Notes: generated by a model from the letters alone, not told the origin. A stretch of DNA of 64,000 nt from Paludibacter jiangxiensis (GCF_001618385.1 NZ_BDCR01000003.1:558001-622000); one strand, 5' to 3'. Shown: positions 36,252 through 45,041, numbered from the stretch's first letter. Numbers and translations: made by a program.

Positions 36252-37808
36252 ATGCAATCCCTTCAACTGACCCTTTCGCCCGAACAGGCGCACACCCCCG
36301 AGTTGTTGAAACAGGCTGTAGCCAAAGCGCTTTCGTTGCCTCCGACACAAATATCACATATTCGTCCTGTACGCAAATCAATTGATGCCCGGGGACGATT
36401 CGTCAAAATAAATCTTGCCGTAGAAGTTTTCACCGGCAAAGAACCCATCACCTCCGATACCATACCCTTGCATTATCAGGATGTAACCAATAAGGAGGAA
36501 GTGATCGTGGTGGGTGCTGGTCCTGCCGGTTTGTTTGCCGCACTGCGACTGATTGAACTTGGCTTAAAACCGATTCTTCTGGAACGCGGACAAGCGGTAA
36601 CCGAACGCAAAAGAGACCTTGCCCAAATGATCCGTAGCAACACGCTGAATCCAGAATCGAATTACTGTTTCGGTGAAGGCGGCGCCGGTGCTTTCTCCGA
36701 CGGCAAACTCTATACCCGATCCAAGAAAAAAGGGGATGTACAACGCATTCTCTCCATTTTTCACCGTCACGGAGCGCAGGATGAGATCTTGTACGAAACC
36801 CACCCGCACATCGGTACCGATCGTCTGCCACAGGTAATCAAGGCTATGCGTGAAACGATTTTGGAGCATGGAGGCGAAGTACGCTTCAACACCAAAGTCA
36901 CCGGACTAAAGGTGGAAGATTCCCAAATAACCGGGGTGGAACTGGCAGACGGGAGCTCTCTGAAAAGCAAAGCGGTGATTCTGGCTACCGGTCATTCGGC
37001 CCGCGACGTTTATCATCTTTTGCACAACAACAATATTGCTCTCGAAGCCAAAGGTTTTGCCATGGGCGTGCGGGTTGAACATCCTCAGGAGCTGATCGAC
37101 AGCATTCAGTACCATCGTCGCGAGCGGGGAGAATTTCTTCCGGCGGCCGCCTACAATCTGGTGGAACAGGTCGATGATCGCGGGGTTTATTCGTTTTGCA
37201 TGTGTCCCGGCGGACATATCGTTCCGGCTTCTACCGGAGCCAAAGAGCTGGTGGTAAACGGCATGTCTGCTTCGCACCGCAACTCACCGTTTGCCAATTC
37301 CGGTCTGGTGGTTGAAATCCGCCCAGAGGATTTGGGCGAGTATCAGCAATATGGCGTGTTGGCAGGACTGCACTTCCAGCAGTACGTGGAAGAGCTGGCC
37401 TTTTTCAATAACGGTAGCAAGGGTTTGACCGCTCCTGCACAGCGCGTAGGCGATTTCGTCAAAGGAAAGCTTTCCGGATCGCTACCCGACTGTTCCTATC
37501 TACCGGGGGTACTCTCTTCCCCACTCCATTTTTGGTTACCGCAGCATATTTCGAGCCGCCTGCAGCAGGGCTTCAAAAAGTTCGACCGCAAAATGCATGG
37601 CTACCTCACCAACGAAGCATTAATTGTGGGTGTTGAGTCACGCTCCTCATCTCCGGTACGCATTCCACGCGATATGGAAACCTATCAACACGTGCAGATT
37701 GCCGGACTATTTCCTTGCGGCGAGGGAGCCGGTTATGCCGGAGGAATAACCTCATCGGCCATCGACGGAGAGAATTGCGCAGCAGCTGCAAAACGGTATC
37801 TGGAATAA
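36252..37808 (+). CDS. FAD-dependent dehydrogenase, uncharacterised NAD(P)/FAD oxidoreductase family
   Basis: This 518-residue cytosolic flavoprotein has a short N-terminal domain (1-75) followed by the dinucleotide-binding motif VVGAGPAGLFAALRLIELG near residue 90. Then come CFGEGGAGAFSDGKLYTR and a second GxGxxA-type ATGHSARDVYHLL region. The C-terminal FAD contact lies in GLFPCGEGAGYAGGITSSAIDG. The pattern is that of the COG2509-type family, distantly related to geranylgeranyl-reductase and HI0933-type proteins. The substrate is not known to me. It appears monocistronic with its own promoter. Confidence 0.88.
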   Translation: MQSLQLTLSPEQAHTPELLKQAVAKALSLPPTQISHIRPVRKSIDARGRFVKINLAVEVFTGKEPITSDTIPLHYQDVTNKEEVIVVGAGPAGLFAALRLIELGLKPILLERGQAVTERKRDLAQMIRSNTLNPESNYCFGEGGAGAFSDGKLYTRSKKKGDVQRILSIFHRHGAQDEILYETHPHIGTDRLPQVIKAMRETILEHGGEVRFNTKVTGLKVEDSQITGVELADGSSLKSKAVILATGHSARDVYHLLHNNNIALEAKGFAMGVRVEHPQELIDSIQYHRRERGEFLPAAAYNLVEQVDDRGVYSFCMCPGGHIVPASTGAKELVVNGMSASHRNSPFANSGLVVEIRPEDLGEYQQYGVLAGLHFQQYVEELAFFNNGSKGLTAPAQRVGDFVKGKLSGSLPDCSYLPGVLSSPLHFWLPQHISSRLQQGFKKFDRKMHGYLTNEALIVGVESRSSSPVRIPRDMETYQHVQIAGLFPCGEGAGYAGGITSSAIDGENCAAAAKRYLE

Positions 37809-37955
37809 GTTGGCAAGAACGCAACTGACTCCAATTAAGCCAATTTTCACAAATTAGCATCTGTGAATTTGGGTTTTTCATGTACCTCGCGTTCAATTGA
37901 TTTTCACCTGAAAAATTAAAAGAATATAAAATCAACTTCTCGCAGCACCATTAAT

Positions 37956-37976
37956 TACGAAACATTCGTAGATTTG
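37956..37976 (+). promoter_or_regulatory. Palindromic operator overlapping the -7 box of the blaI-like gene
   Basis: TACGAA-ACA-TTCGTA (37956-37970) is a perfect 6-bp dyad with a 3-bp centre. Its last two bases are the first two of TAGATTTG (37969-37976), a TAnnTTTG box. A repressor bound here would block the promoter. BlaI/MecI repressors bind TACA/TGTA dyads and regulate their own genes (established knowledge), so this is a good candidate autoregulatory site for the BlaI-family protein encoded 46 bp downstream. Confidence 0.6.
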
Positions 37977-38022
37977 CGACGTGATAATAATGGCCGTTTT
38001 ATTACAGAAAGAAAAAACGATT

Positions 38023-38385
38023 ATGGAAAAACTGACACCACAAGAAGAACAAGCCATGCAGGCGCTCTGGAAACTCAAGGAGGGCGGAGTTGTGAAGGAT
38101 ATTCTCGAAACCTATCCCGAACCTCAGCCTCCCTACACCACTCTTGCTTCGACAATGAAAAATCTGGAGAAGAAAGGGTATGTCAAAAGTCGCCGCTATG
38201 GCAATGTTTACTGGTACGAACCCGCGTTGAGCTCCGAAAGTTATTCGGAGAAAATGCTTTCGGGCATTATCGACAACTACTTTCAAAGCTCCTACCGTTC
38301 GCTGGTAGCCTTCTTTGCTAAAAATGAGAAGATTTCGCGCGATGATCTGGAAGAGATCGTGAAATTGATCGAAAAACAGAAATAG
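38023..38385 (+). CDS. BlaI/MecI/CopY-family transcriptional repressor
   Basis: This 120-residue winged-helix repressor when started at MEKLTPQEEQAMQALWKL. The winged helix includes VVKDILETYPEPQPPYTTLASTMKNLEKKGYVKSRRYGNVYWYEP, typical of the family. The C-terminal helices form the dimerisation part and contain the region cleaved by BlaR1-type proteases. The frame is open from 37981, but the upstream residues overlap the promoter and do not fit. Its stop overlaps the start of the M56 peptidase gene (CDS 38387) region by near-contact of 1 bp, so they form a two-gene operon. Confidence 0.9.
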   Translation: MEKLTPQEEQAMQALWKLKEGGVVKDILETYPEPQPPYTTLASTMKNLEKKGYVKSRRYGNVYWYEPALSSESYSEKMLSGIIDNYFQSSYRSLVAFFAKNEKISRDDLEEIVKLIEKQK

Positions 38386-38386
38386 T

Positions 38387-39862
38387 ATGGCACCTTTTAC
38401 GCTCTATCTGTTGAAAGCAAACGGGGTGTTTATCCTGCTGTTTGCATTTTACCTGCTGTTTCTGCACCGCGACACTTTTTACAAAGCCAAGCGGGTGTAT
38501 CTGCTGGGAATCATTGTGGCATCGGCTCTTTTGCCGCTGTTGCATCCCGCAGCTCTCATTCCGCAAAAAGAGAGTGTACAGTATGTCATTCTGCTGGTCG
38601 GCGATTCACTGAATAATTTGGCTCGTCCCGAAACATTCTCTTTGAGCACGATGCAATTAATCGACCTGTTGCTCTGTGTTGGAATTGCCGGCAGTCTGCT
38701 GCTTTTGCTGTTTCGTTATTTACAACTATGGTGGGTAATGCGGCGTTGCAGAGTGGTTTGCTACGGTAATCAGAAAGTGTACGTCCCTGCGAAAGAGCTT
38801 AATCCGTTCTCGTACCAGGGTCGGATATTCCTCAATCCGGAACTGTACACAGAAGAGGAACTGGTGAGAATCATCCGGCATGAGCAGGCTCATATCGATC
38901 AAAAGCACGGAATCGACCTGATGCTGGTGGCGTTTTTTCAATCGTTGGTATGGATGAACCCGTTGTATTACTGGTTCGCACGTTCGGTACGCGAGAACAT
39001 TGAGTTTTTGGCAGATCAACAGGTGTTGCGCTCGGGACAGGATCCGAAAGCATACCAGTATGCCCTGCTGAAAGTGGCTCAAAGCAGCTCGCTGCCACTC
39101 ACCCAACATTTCAGTATTTCACACTTAAAAAAACGCATTATCATGATGAATAAAAAACGCACCCACTCGCTGTGGACCAGCAAATACCTGCTGGTAGTCC
39201 CTTTATTAATTGGCACCCTACTCGTTGTCAACGCAAAAGAGCTGAAAGATGCCTGGAGCAATGCCGATTTTACGGAAAAGAATCAGTCTTCTGACTCGGT
39301 TGTATCTCCCGATTCGACCAAACAAGTACAACATGAAGTAATCATCATTAAACATCCGGGCGATTCCACTCACGCAGAACCCCTAATTCTGATTGATGGC
39401 AAGAAGGTAACAAAAGCCGAGATGCAGCAGATTGACCCTGAAACCTTTAGTTCTGTTGACGTTTTCAAAGACTCATTGGCTGTTTCAAAATTTGGCGACA
39501 AAGGGAAAAACGGAGTGATTGTTATTACTTCAAAGAAGAATATTAAAACGACATTCGATAAAAAAGGCAATGTCAATCGGGTTATTGTTGTAGATCCAGA
39601 TCGGGCATCAAAACATGCATTCGTCACAACAACAATCAACAATAAAGACACAACAACTGTCAAAACTATCATTATCAAGAAAACTGGAGAACAAGGTTCT
39701 CCCCTTATGATTTTGGACGGGAAAGTCATAGAGTCCACGATAAATGTCGTAAATCCGAATAATATTGAGTCGGTTGTTATATTAAAAGATTCAACAGCCA
39801 TAAAAACTTACGGGAAAAAGGGCAAAAACGGAGTGATTATCATCAAATCAAAAGAAAAATAA
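38387..39862 (+). CDS. BlaR1-like M56 metallopeptidase with TonB-plug-like C-terminal repeats
   Basis: This 491-residue membrane protein has four N-terminal hydrophobic segments. The zinc motif HEQAH lies in IIRHEQAHIDQKHGIDLML, followed by EFLADQQVL carrying the third ligand, as in BlaR1/MecR1. A further membrane segment (LLVVPLLIGTLLVV, about residue 270) precedes the C-terminal part. That part holds two copies of a plug-like motif, PLILIDGKKV...VDVFKDSLAVSKFGDKGKNGVIVITSK and PLMILDGKVI...VVILKDSTAIKTYGKKGKNGVIIIKSK. Such motifs normally occur in TonB-dependent receptor plug domains. The protein probably senses an envelope signal and inactivates the BlaI-like repressor. Confidence 0.9.
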   Translation: MAPFTLYLLKANGVFILLFAFYLLFLHRDTFYKAKRVYLLGIIVASALLPLLHPAALIPQKESVQYVILLVGDSLNNLARPETFSLSTMQLIDLLLCVGIAGSLLLLLFRYLQLWWVMRRCRVVCYGNQKVYVPAKELNPFSYQGRIFLNPELYTEEELVRIIRHEQAHIDQKHGIDLMLVAFFQSLVWMNPLYYWFARSVRENIEFLADQQVLRSGQDPKAYQYALLKVAQSSSLPLTQHFSISHLKKRIIMMNKKRTHSLWTSKYLLVVPLLIGTLLVVNAKELKDAWSNADFTEKNQSSDSVVSPDSTKQVQHEVIIIKHPGDSTHAEPLILIDGKKVTKAEMQQIDPETFSSVDVFKDSLAVSKFGDKGKNGVIVITSKKNIKTTFDKKGNVNRVIVVDPDRASKHAFVTTTINNKDTTTVKTIIIKKTGEQGSPLMILDGKVIESTINVVNPNNIESVVILKDSTAIKTYGKKGKNGVIIIKSKEK

Positions 39863-39874
39863 TTCCCTTCCGTA

Positions 39875-39929
39875 AAATGAAAAAATCCTGCCGTAGAAAA
39901 CCAGTTCTTACAGCAGGATTTTTTCATTT
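39875..39929. terminator. Bidirectional rho-independent terminator
   Basis: A 17-bp perfect inverted repeat (AAATGAAAAAATCCTGC, 39875-39891, pairing with 39913-39929) has A/T tracts at both ends. It sits between the convergent M56 peptidase gene (stop 39862) and GH28 gene (stop 39945) and can serve both. Confidence 0.9.
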
Positions 39930-39944
39930 GTAACATCTCAATTC

Positions 39945-41369
39945 CTATTTCAACTCATACGATGGATTCAATGGATGGATCATCTCAGGCACTTTCGGCG
40001 GATCAATCTTCACTGCGCCGGCCAGTCCTTTGCCCGTCACGTTATTCATACTCAACAAGGGTCCGACGAAACCGCTCACGTTGATATTGCTCAGGTTGGC
40101 ATTCCGGATATTGGCCAGCGATATTCCTTTTTTGCAGGTTCCGCTCACGTCGCTCAGCGTAAAGCCCTGCAATGGCTTTAGCGGATGTACGCTGGTCCCG
40201 TCTACCAAAACCGGCACGACATGCACCTTCACCCGCGAAAAGCTAAAATTCCTGACGGTCGGAATTCCCTCCATTCCTGAAACCGGAAACTGATCCTGAA
40301 TACCGCTTCCCAACAAATTGAAACGCAGAAATCCTCCTTCAGTACCGGCAACCTCTATATCCTCCACTTTAATATTTTCGATAAAAGCGCCCCGTCCCGG
40401 TCGGCTCTTGATGTAGATGGCATGGGTTTTAGCGTAGGTAAATTTGCAGTTTCGAATCACCACATCGCGAATACCACCTGATGTTTCGCTACCAATACCA
40501 ATACAGGCAAAAATCGAATCGGCAAAGGTGCAGTTGGTGATGGTGACATCTTCGGTAGTCTGCAATAAAGTATAGCCTTCCATTCCGCGACCCGATTTCA
40601 GAGAGATACAGTCGTCGCCGGTAGCAATATCGCAACGATCTATGGTGACATGTTTGCACGAATCAACATCAATGCCGTCGCCATTACCGCCAGTACTGCG
40701 AATCGTCAGGTTTTTAATCGTGATATTTTCGCAATAGGTAGGATGAATAGACCACATCTGATGATAGTCGGTCGAGAAATCTTCGAAGCGAATACCCCGA
40801 CTGCCAAGAGGTTCGATCAGAGCCGGATGACGCAGCGGATTTTGCGCATTGGGGCGACCACCCAGAGCATGGCATCCCTGAATTTTCCCGGGACCAACAA
40901 TCCCAATATTTTCGGCATCGACAGCATAAATCAACCCTACATGACCCTGAATCCATTTACCTTCCCAGCGCACCTGCATCACCGGATAGTCTGCAAAATC
41001 GGGACTACCGGTAAGTACTGCATCGTTCTCCAAACGAAGCAGCGTATTCGATTTTAGACCAATCCCGCCAATCAGGTAATTACCGTTCGGCACAAGCACT
41101 TCGCCTCCACCCAGCACCCAACAACGGTCAATTGCCTCCTGAATAGCAACCGTATCCTTGGTGATACCATCGCCTTTTGCGCCAAAATCACGGATATTCA
41201 GCTTGACTCCTTTTGATGTGGTGACACTTTTTTGCACCGGCTTGGTTTGTTTCTTATTCTTTACGGACTGCGCGCCGGCAATTCCGGGAATGGACGCCAC
41301 AATGGGAGCTGCAAGCAAACCGGCACCGGCAATTTTCAAAAATTTTCTTCTGGAAGGGTTTTGGATCAT
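39945..41369 (-). CDS. Glycoside hydrolase family 28 (polygalacturonase-like), Tat-exported
   Basis: This 474-residue enzyme has a twin-arginine signal (SRRKFLKIAGAGLLAAPIVA). The mature part is a right-handed beta-helix, starting IRDFGAKGDGITKDTVAIQEAID. GH28 active-site motifs are recognisable: GDGIDVDSC, ATGDDCISLKSGRG with the Asp-Asp pair, the CIGIGSETSGG loop in place of GHG, and AIYIKSRPGRG in place of RIK. These variants fit rhamnogalacturonan/exo-type GH28 subfamilies better than classical endo-polygalacturonases. Substrate is therefore probably a pectic glycan. Tat export implies folding before secretion. It appears monocistronic and ends at the shared bidirectional terminator. Confidence 0.88.
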   Translation of the reverse strand: MIQNPSRRKFLKIAGAGLLAAPIVASIPGIAGAQSVKNKKQTKPVQKSVTTSKGVKLNIRDFGAKGDGITKDTVAIQEAIDRCWVLGGGEVLVPNGNYLIGGIGLKSNTLLRLENDAVLTGSPDFADYPVMQVRWEGKWIQGHVGLIYAVDAENIGIVGPGKIQGCHALGGRPNAQNPLRHPALIEPLGSRGIRFEDFSTDYHQMWSIHPTYCENITIKNLTIRSTGGNGDGIDVDSCKHVTIDRCDIATGDDCISLKSGRGMEGYTLLQTTEDVTITNCTFADSIFACIGIGSETSGGIRDVVIRNCKFTYAKTHAIYIKSRPGRGAFIENIKVEDIEVAGTEGGFLRFNLLGSGIQDQFPVSGMEGIPTVRNFSFSRVKVHVVPVLVDGTSVHPLKPLQGFTLSDVSGTCKKGISLANIRNANLSNINVSGFVGPLLSMNNVTGKGLAGAVKIDPPKVPEMIHPLNPSYELK

Positions 41370-41391
41370 GAGTTTATATGTTTATCCAACA

Positions 41392-41413
41392 TTTTACCAC
41401 AAAGAACACAAAG
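41392..41413 (+). repeat. Direct repeat copy 1 flanking the GxxExxY gene
   Basis: TTTTACCACAAAGAACACAA plus AG matches copy 2 at 41860-41881 at 21 of 22 positions. Both copies are followed by a second shared stretch, CTTTGCGTGCCTT here (from about 41449) and CTTAGCGTGCCTT at the other side. Together they bracket the 372-bp GxxExxY gene. Confidence 0.7.
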
Positions 41414-41474
41414 GGCATTCACAAAGTAACTCAAAGATATAAATCACTTTGCGTGCCTTCATAGTAGAGAAATT

Positions 41475-41846
41475 TTATAATATCATTCGCTTAATGCCAT
41501 CTTTTAAATGTCTAACATTGAAATTGATTAAAAGACCAAGATGACAACCCGACAATTTCATGTAGGTCAATATTTGTGCAAAATGCAAATCAGACAAAGC
41601 ATCCACTGATTTCAATTCGATAATAATTTCATTTTCCACCATCAAATCAATGCGATATCCACTTTCCAATTTTACGTCTTTATAAATCAGAGGTAAAACT
41701 TTCTGTTTCTCAACTCTTAAACCCGCTTGTGAAAGTTCATAATATAGACACTCCTCATAAGAGCTTTCAAGTAGACCGGGACCTAAAGCGGAATGTACAG
41801 TAAAAGAACAATCCAGAATTTGTTTGAAGATAATTTCTCTGTTCAT
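41475..41846 (-). CDS. GxxExxY family protein
   Basis: This 123-residue protein matches the GxxExxY family: GPGLLESSYEECLYYELSQAGLRVEKQKVLPLIYKD (with the naming motif G-LL-E-SS-Y), then YRIDLMVENEIIIELKSVDAL and LHFAQILTYMKLSGCHLGLLINFNVRHLKDGI. The D...ExK spacing resembles a PD-(D/E)xK nuclease core. Function is unknown to me. It stands alone between two copies of a 22-bp repeat, and its neighbours on both sides are carbohydrate enzymes, which suggests insertion as a cassette. Confidence 0.9.
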   Translation of the reverse strand: MNREIIFKQILDCSFTVHSALGPGLLESSYEECLYYELSQAGLRVEKQKVLPLIYKDVKLESGYRIDLMVENEIIIELKSVDALSDLHFAQILTYMKLSGCHLGLLINFNVRHLKDGIKRMIL

Positions 41847-41859
41847 GTGCCTTTTTTTA

Positions 41860-41933
41860 TTTTACCACAAAGAGCACAAAGTATGTAATAAACTTAGCGT
41901 GCCTTTGTGACGTACTTGGTGATCCTTTGTGGT
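41860..41933 (-). repeat. Direct repeat copy 2 with terminal inverted repeats
   Basis: This begins with TTTTACCACAAAGAGCACAA plus AG (41860-41881), the near-copy of 41392-41413. It is also an inverted-repeat unit: ACCACAAAG (41864-41872) pairs with CTTTGTGGT (41925-41933). It abuts the last codon of the alpha-amylase gene. Confidence 0.65.
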
Positions 41934-43634
41934 TTAATCAGATTCTTGTATTTTCAATATTTTACCGGAATATTTTTCCAGTTTTATCACATACGGATGT
42001 TCGGAAGAAAATTGTTGTTCAGGTTCTACTACCCCCGATAATAAATCAACGGCTCCAACCTGCATATTTTCCTGCAGACCAAGATAATCGAAGGCATGCT
42101 TGGGAATAATCACGGCCACTTCTGCCGCAGTATCCGCAAAATTCACACAAATCAGCAAGAGTTCGTCACCGGCTTTGCGCAGATATGCAAACTGCCGGTC
42201 GGAATTGAAGCGGGGATTACTGCAATTGACGTACATCAGGTCGAACATTTCGCCTTCACGGATGGCTTTCTCCTGCAACGAAACGTTCAGCAGCTGTTGG
42301 TAAAAAGCCCGCAGCTCCTGTTGTTCTGTCGTCAGATGCGCTCCGCCGCATTTGCCCTTGTTGTACCATCGACGCAAAGAATCGACGCTCCAGTAATCGA
42401 AAATCGTAGTCCGCCCGTCATCGCCGCTAAACCCTTCAGCATCGGCAGCCGGTTCGCCCAATTCCTGTCCGGCATACACCATCACCACCGAAGTCGATAA
42501 GGTCGCCGTTACAATCATTGCAGGAAGAGCCTTCCGGGCGTCACCTGCAAAAAAACGGGATGCAATACGTTGCTCGTCGTGATTTTCGAGAAAGAAGAGC
42601 ATCTTGGGCAAAATATCATTCACCCGCTGCCACATCACACTGATACGTCGAGCCGATTCGTTGCCGCAAGTGATATTTCGCAGGGTATCGTACATCCCCA
42701 CTTTATCGTAGAGATAGTCGAAATGGCCGAAATCGATATAGCTGCGGTAAACAGCCGGATTATAGGCTTCGGCAATAAAAATAATATGAGGAAACTGTTC
42801 CTTTACTTTTGGAATCACCCATGACCAAAACTCCACCGGCACCATCTCGGCCATGTCGCAACGAAATCCGTCGATTTGTTTGCCTGCCCAAAACAGCAGA
42901 ATGTCCAGCATTTTAGTCCAGGTATCAGGAACCGGAACGAAATGCCTGGTGTGACCGCCCTGATAATCCACACCATAATTTAGCTTGACCGTTTCGTACC
43001 AATCGCTTACCGTAGGATGAGCCGAAAAGACGTCGTTGCCGCTCGCCTTGGCCGGGTATTCATGGTAAGGAGCTTTTTCGTCTTTCAACAGATTGAATTG
43101 TCCCGCAAAAAACTGATTGGGAATGTAGTAGAAATTATTCTGCGGATTGAAAGCATGGTTGGTATTGTCGTTTTCACCCAGATCGGCAACACCGGCCGGT
43201 TTGGCATCCGAAGCGTACTGACGCGCCACATGGTTAGGCACAAAGTCGATCAACACCTTCATTCCTGCTTTATGGGTTCGTTCCACCAAAGCCTCAAATT
43301 CCTGCATCCGGGTAGGAACATTGGTTGCCAAATCGGGATCCACGTCGTAATAATCCTTGATGGCGTAAGGCGAACCGGCTTTTCCTTTGACAATGGCCGA
43401 ATGGCCTTTGCGTATTCCGAATTCCGAATAATCGGTCTGGGTAGCATGTTCAATCACTCCTGTGTACCAAACATGAGTCACGCCAAGTTCCTGAATGCTT
43501 TTCAGAGCTTTTGCCGTGATGGCGTTGAATTTGCCGCATCCGTTGATATCGATTGACCCGTTGGGCAGGTTGACATGAGTAGTATTCCCGAACAAGCGGG
43601 GAAGTAGCTGATATATAATAAATTTAGAAGACAT
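41934..43634 (-). CDS. Alpha-amylase family glycosidase (GH13)
   Basis: This 566-residue enzyme, when started at MSSKFIIYQLLPRLFGN, has the GH13 (beta/alpha)8 barrel. Conserved regions in order: DFVPNHVAR (region I), DGFRCDMAEM with the nucleophile Asp (II), FIAEAYN with the general acid Glu (III), and FLENHDEQR (IV). A C-terminal beta domain follows. No signal peptide is apparent, so it is probably cytoplasmic and acts on imported maltodextrins or stored glycogen. The frame is open to 43679 but the extra 15 codons lack family similarity. The downstream stop is overlapped by a repeat end. Confidence 0.92.
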   Translation of the reverse strand: MSSKFIIYQLLPRLFGNTTHVNLPNGSIDINGCGKFNAITAKALKSIQELGVTHVWYTGVIEHATQTDYSEFGIRKGHSAIVKGKAGSPYAIKDYYDVDPDLATNVPTRMQEFEALVERTHKAGMKVLIDFVPNHVARQYASDAKPAGVADLGENDNTNHAFNPQNNFYYIPNQFFAGQFNLLKDEKAPYHEYPAKASGNDVFSAHPTVSDWYETVKLNYGVDYQGGHTRHFVPVPDTWTKMLDILLFWAGKQIDGFRCDMAEMVPVEFWSWVIPKVKEQFPHIIFIAEAYNPAVYRSYIDFGHFDYLYDKVGMYDTLRNITCGNESARRISVMWQRVNDILPKMLFFLENHDEQRIASRFFAGDARKALPAMIVTATLSTSVVMVYAGQELGEPAADAEGFSGDDGRTTIFDYWSVDSLRRWYNKGKCGGAHLTTEQQELRAFYQQLLNVSLQEKAIREGEMFDLMYVNCSNPRFNSDRQFAYLRKAGDELLLICVNFADTAAEVAVIIPKHAFDYLGLQENMQVGAVDLLSGVVEPEQQFSSEHPYVIKLEKYSGKILKIQESD

Positions 43635-43719
43635 ACTATTTTTAGATACAAGAGCCATGAGGTTAACATCAAGACTCATATTTCACATTTCCAGAAAGAG
43701 TTTAGCGGCAAGGATTTAA

Positions 43720-44070
43720 TTACAACATCAATTCATTTCTCACTTTCTTCGTTAGTCCTTGGATGGTCAACTCGTACGACAAACGAATCCATTCTTCGAT
43801 TTTCGCGTCGGGGATCGTATCGTTGAGCAAAACGGTATTCCAGTGCTTTTTGTTAAGGTGATAACCGGGTTGCACAGCTGCATATTGCTCCCGCAGTTCG
43901 ATGGCCAATTCGGGATCACACTTCAGGGCAATAGTGGAGTCGCCGTCGAGAGCAATAATGGCGTACATCTTGCCACCCACCTTCAACACCAGATGCTCTT
44001 CACCGAAAGGGAAAGTCTCCTCGGTGTGAGGCAATGTAATGCAAAACTCCCGTGCAGAAATAATATCCAT
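43720..44070 (-). CDS. MmcQ/YjbR family protein
   Basis: This 116-residue protein starts MDIISAREFCITLPHTEETFPFGEEHLVLKVGGKMYAI, the family N-terminus. It ends with the KKHWNTVLLNDTIPDAKIEEWIRLSYELTIQGLTKKVR helix region. The fold is CyaY-like and proposed to bind DNA; the physiological role is unclear. The frame is open to 44112, but the start at 44070 fits the family. The 85-bp gap to the amylase gene leaves co-transcription open, though no functional link is apparent. Confidence 0.9.
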   Translation of the reverse strand: MDIISAREFCITLPHTEETFPFGEEHLVLKVGGKMYAIIALDGDSTIALKCDPELAIELREQYAAVQPGYHLNKKHWNTVLLNDTIPDAKIEEWIRLSYELTIQGLTKKVRNELML

Positions 44071-44310
44071 ACGCAAAAAAGTGAATTGGTTTGCAGAACA
44101 AATATACGGCAAATCTTTGAAGCATGGGATTGCAAAACTATTTTTCCATTGCTCTATGTTTCTTGAATAGGCAATCTTGGAGCTGCAGACAATGCAATAA
44201 CAAAATACTATCTCTATTTTGTTTGGAAGAAATATTAGTACATTTGAAGAGCTTTCGAATAGCAGGATTATTTCTATGCAGGAAAGACAAAGGAATTAAA
44301 ATACAAAACC

Positions 44311-44799
44311 ATGAATCTAAGGATTTCCTATTTTATTGTGTTGATTGTTCTATGCTTAACATCGTGTTACAATAAAAAAGACAATAGCCAAATGACCGTT
44401 AAAACAAAGGTAGATACGATCAGTTATACAGGTAATGCTGTAGCTTTTTTTAGTGAAGACACACGCAAAATGATACGTTTTATTCCTGTCAAAGAGAAAG
44501 ATAGCACAAAATTTAAGCAATTAAATATTTTTCAATCAATTAAAGACCAACCTATTTATTGCATCTATATAGGAGGGTATCTAAATAGATTACTTCACTG
44601 CAAAGAAAAACAAATTTTGAAAAGAGAAATTTGCAAATATGGATACGCTTCTTATTATGTAAAGATATGGATCAGTTATCGGAACTATTTAGCTGGGCCT
44701 GAAAGACCTGGCATACCTGATAGTTGTAGATGCAAATTACTTTCTGAAACACATGACAGTGCAAAAATCCAAGAATTCGACATTCTACATATTCCTTAA
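44311..44799 (+). CDS. Small hypothetical lipoprotein
   Basis: This 162-residue protein has a lipoprotein signal (YFIVLIVLCLTSCYNKK, lipobox LTSC with Cys19). The mature part has four further cysteines late in the chain (LLHCKEKQ, REICKYG, DSCRCKLL). I recognise no family. The coding sequence is AT-rich compared with its neighbours, and the gene sits in a patch with palindromic repeats and another small lipoprotein, suggesting recent acquisition. It is anchored in a membrane facing the periplasm or surface. Confidence 0.6.
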   Translation: MNLRISYFIVLIVLCLTSCYNKKDNSQMTVKTKVDTISYTGNAVAFFSEDTRKMIRFIPVKEKDSTKFKQLNIFQSIKDQPIYCIYIGGYLNRLLHCKEKQILKREICKYGYASYYVKIWISYRNYLAGPERPGIPDSCRCKLLSETHDSAKIQEFDILHIP

Positions 44800-44856
44800 A
44801 CACTTGTATATTATTGATAATGAGAGCAAACATAGCAATATTCGTTCAATCTTAAT

Positions 44857-44887
44857 CCCGTCCCGTCGGATTTGTAATCCGACGACG
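44857..44887. repeat. Palindromic repeat (REP-like) with CGGATT core
   Basis: GTCGGATT and AATCCGAC form a perfect 8-bp stem around TGT, extended outward by CCGTC (44857-44861) with GACGG (44883-44887). It shares the core CGGATT/AATCC with elements at 44949-44968 and 44977-44999. Confidence 0.7.
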
Positions 44888-44948
44888 GAATGGAGCTTCG
44901 GGATCTGTGATCCTAAAATAACACAAAAACTTGTTTATTAAATACATA

Positions 44949-44999
44949 TCGGATTAAAAATCCTAATTCTCAATACCCCCGGATTGCAAATCCGGGGGA
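44949..44999. repeat. Two further CGGATT-core palindromes
   Basis: 44977-44999 is a perfect 10-bp stem, CCCCCGGATT/AATCCGGGGG, around GCA. 44949-44968 is a weaker version, ATCGGATT...AATCCTAAT. With 44857-44887 and a partial copy near 45475-45492 they make a cluster around two small lipoprotein genes. Confidence 0.65.
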
Positions 45000-45041
45000 A
45001 CGAAATCGGTAAAGGAGAGTCTATATTATAGAATTTAGCCT

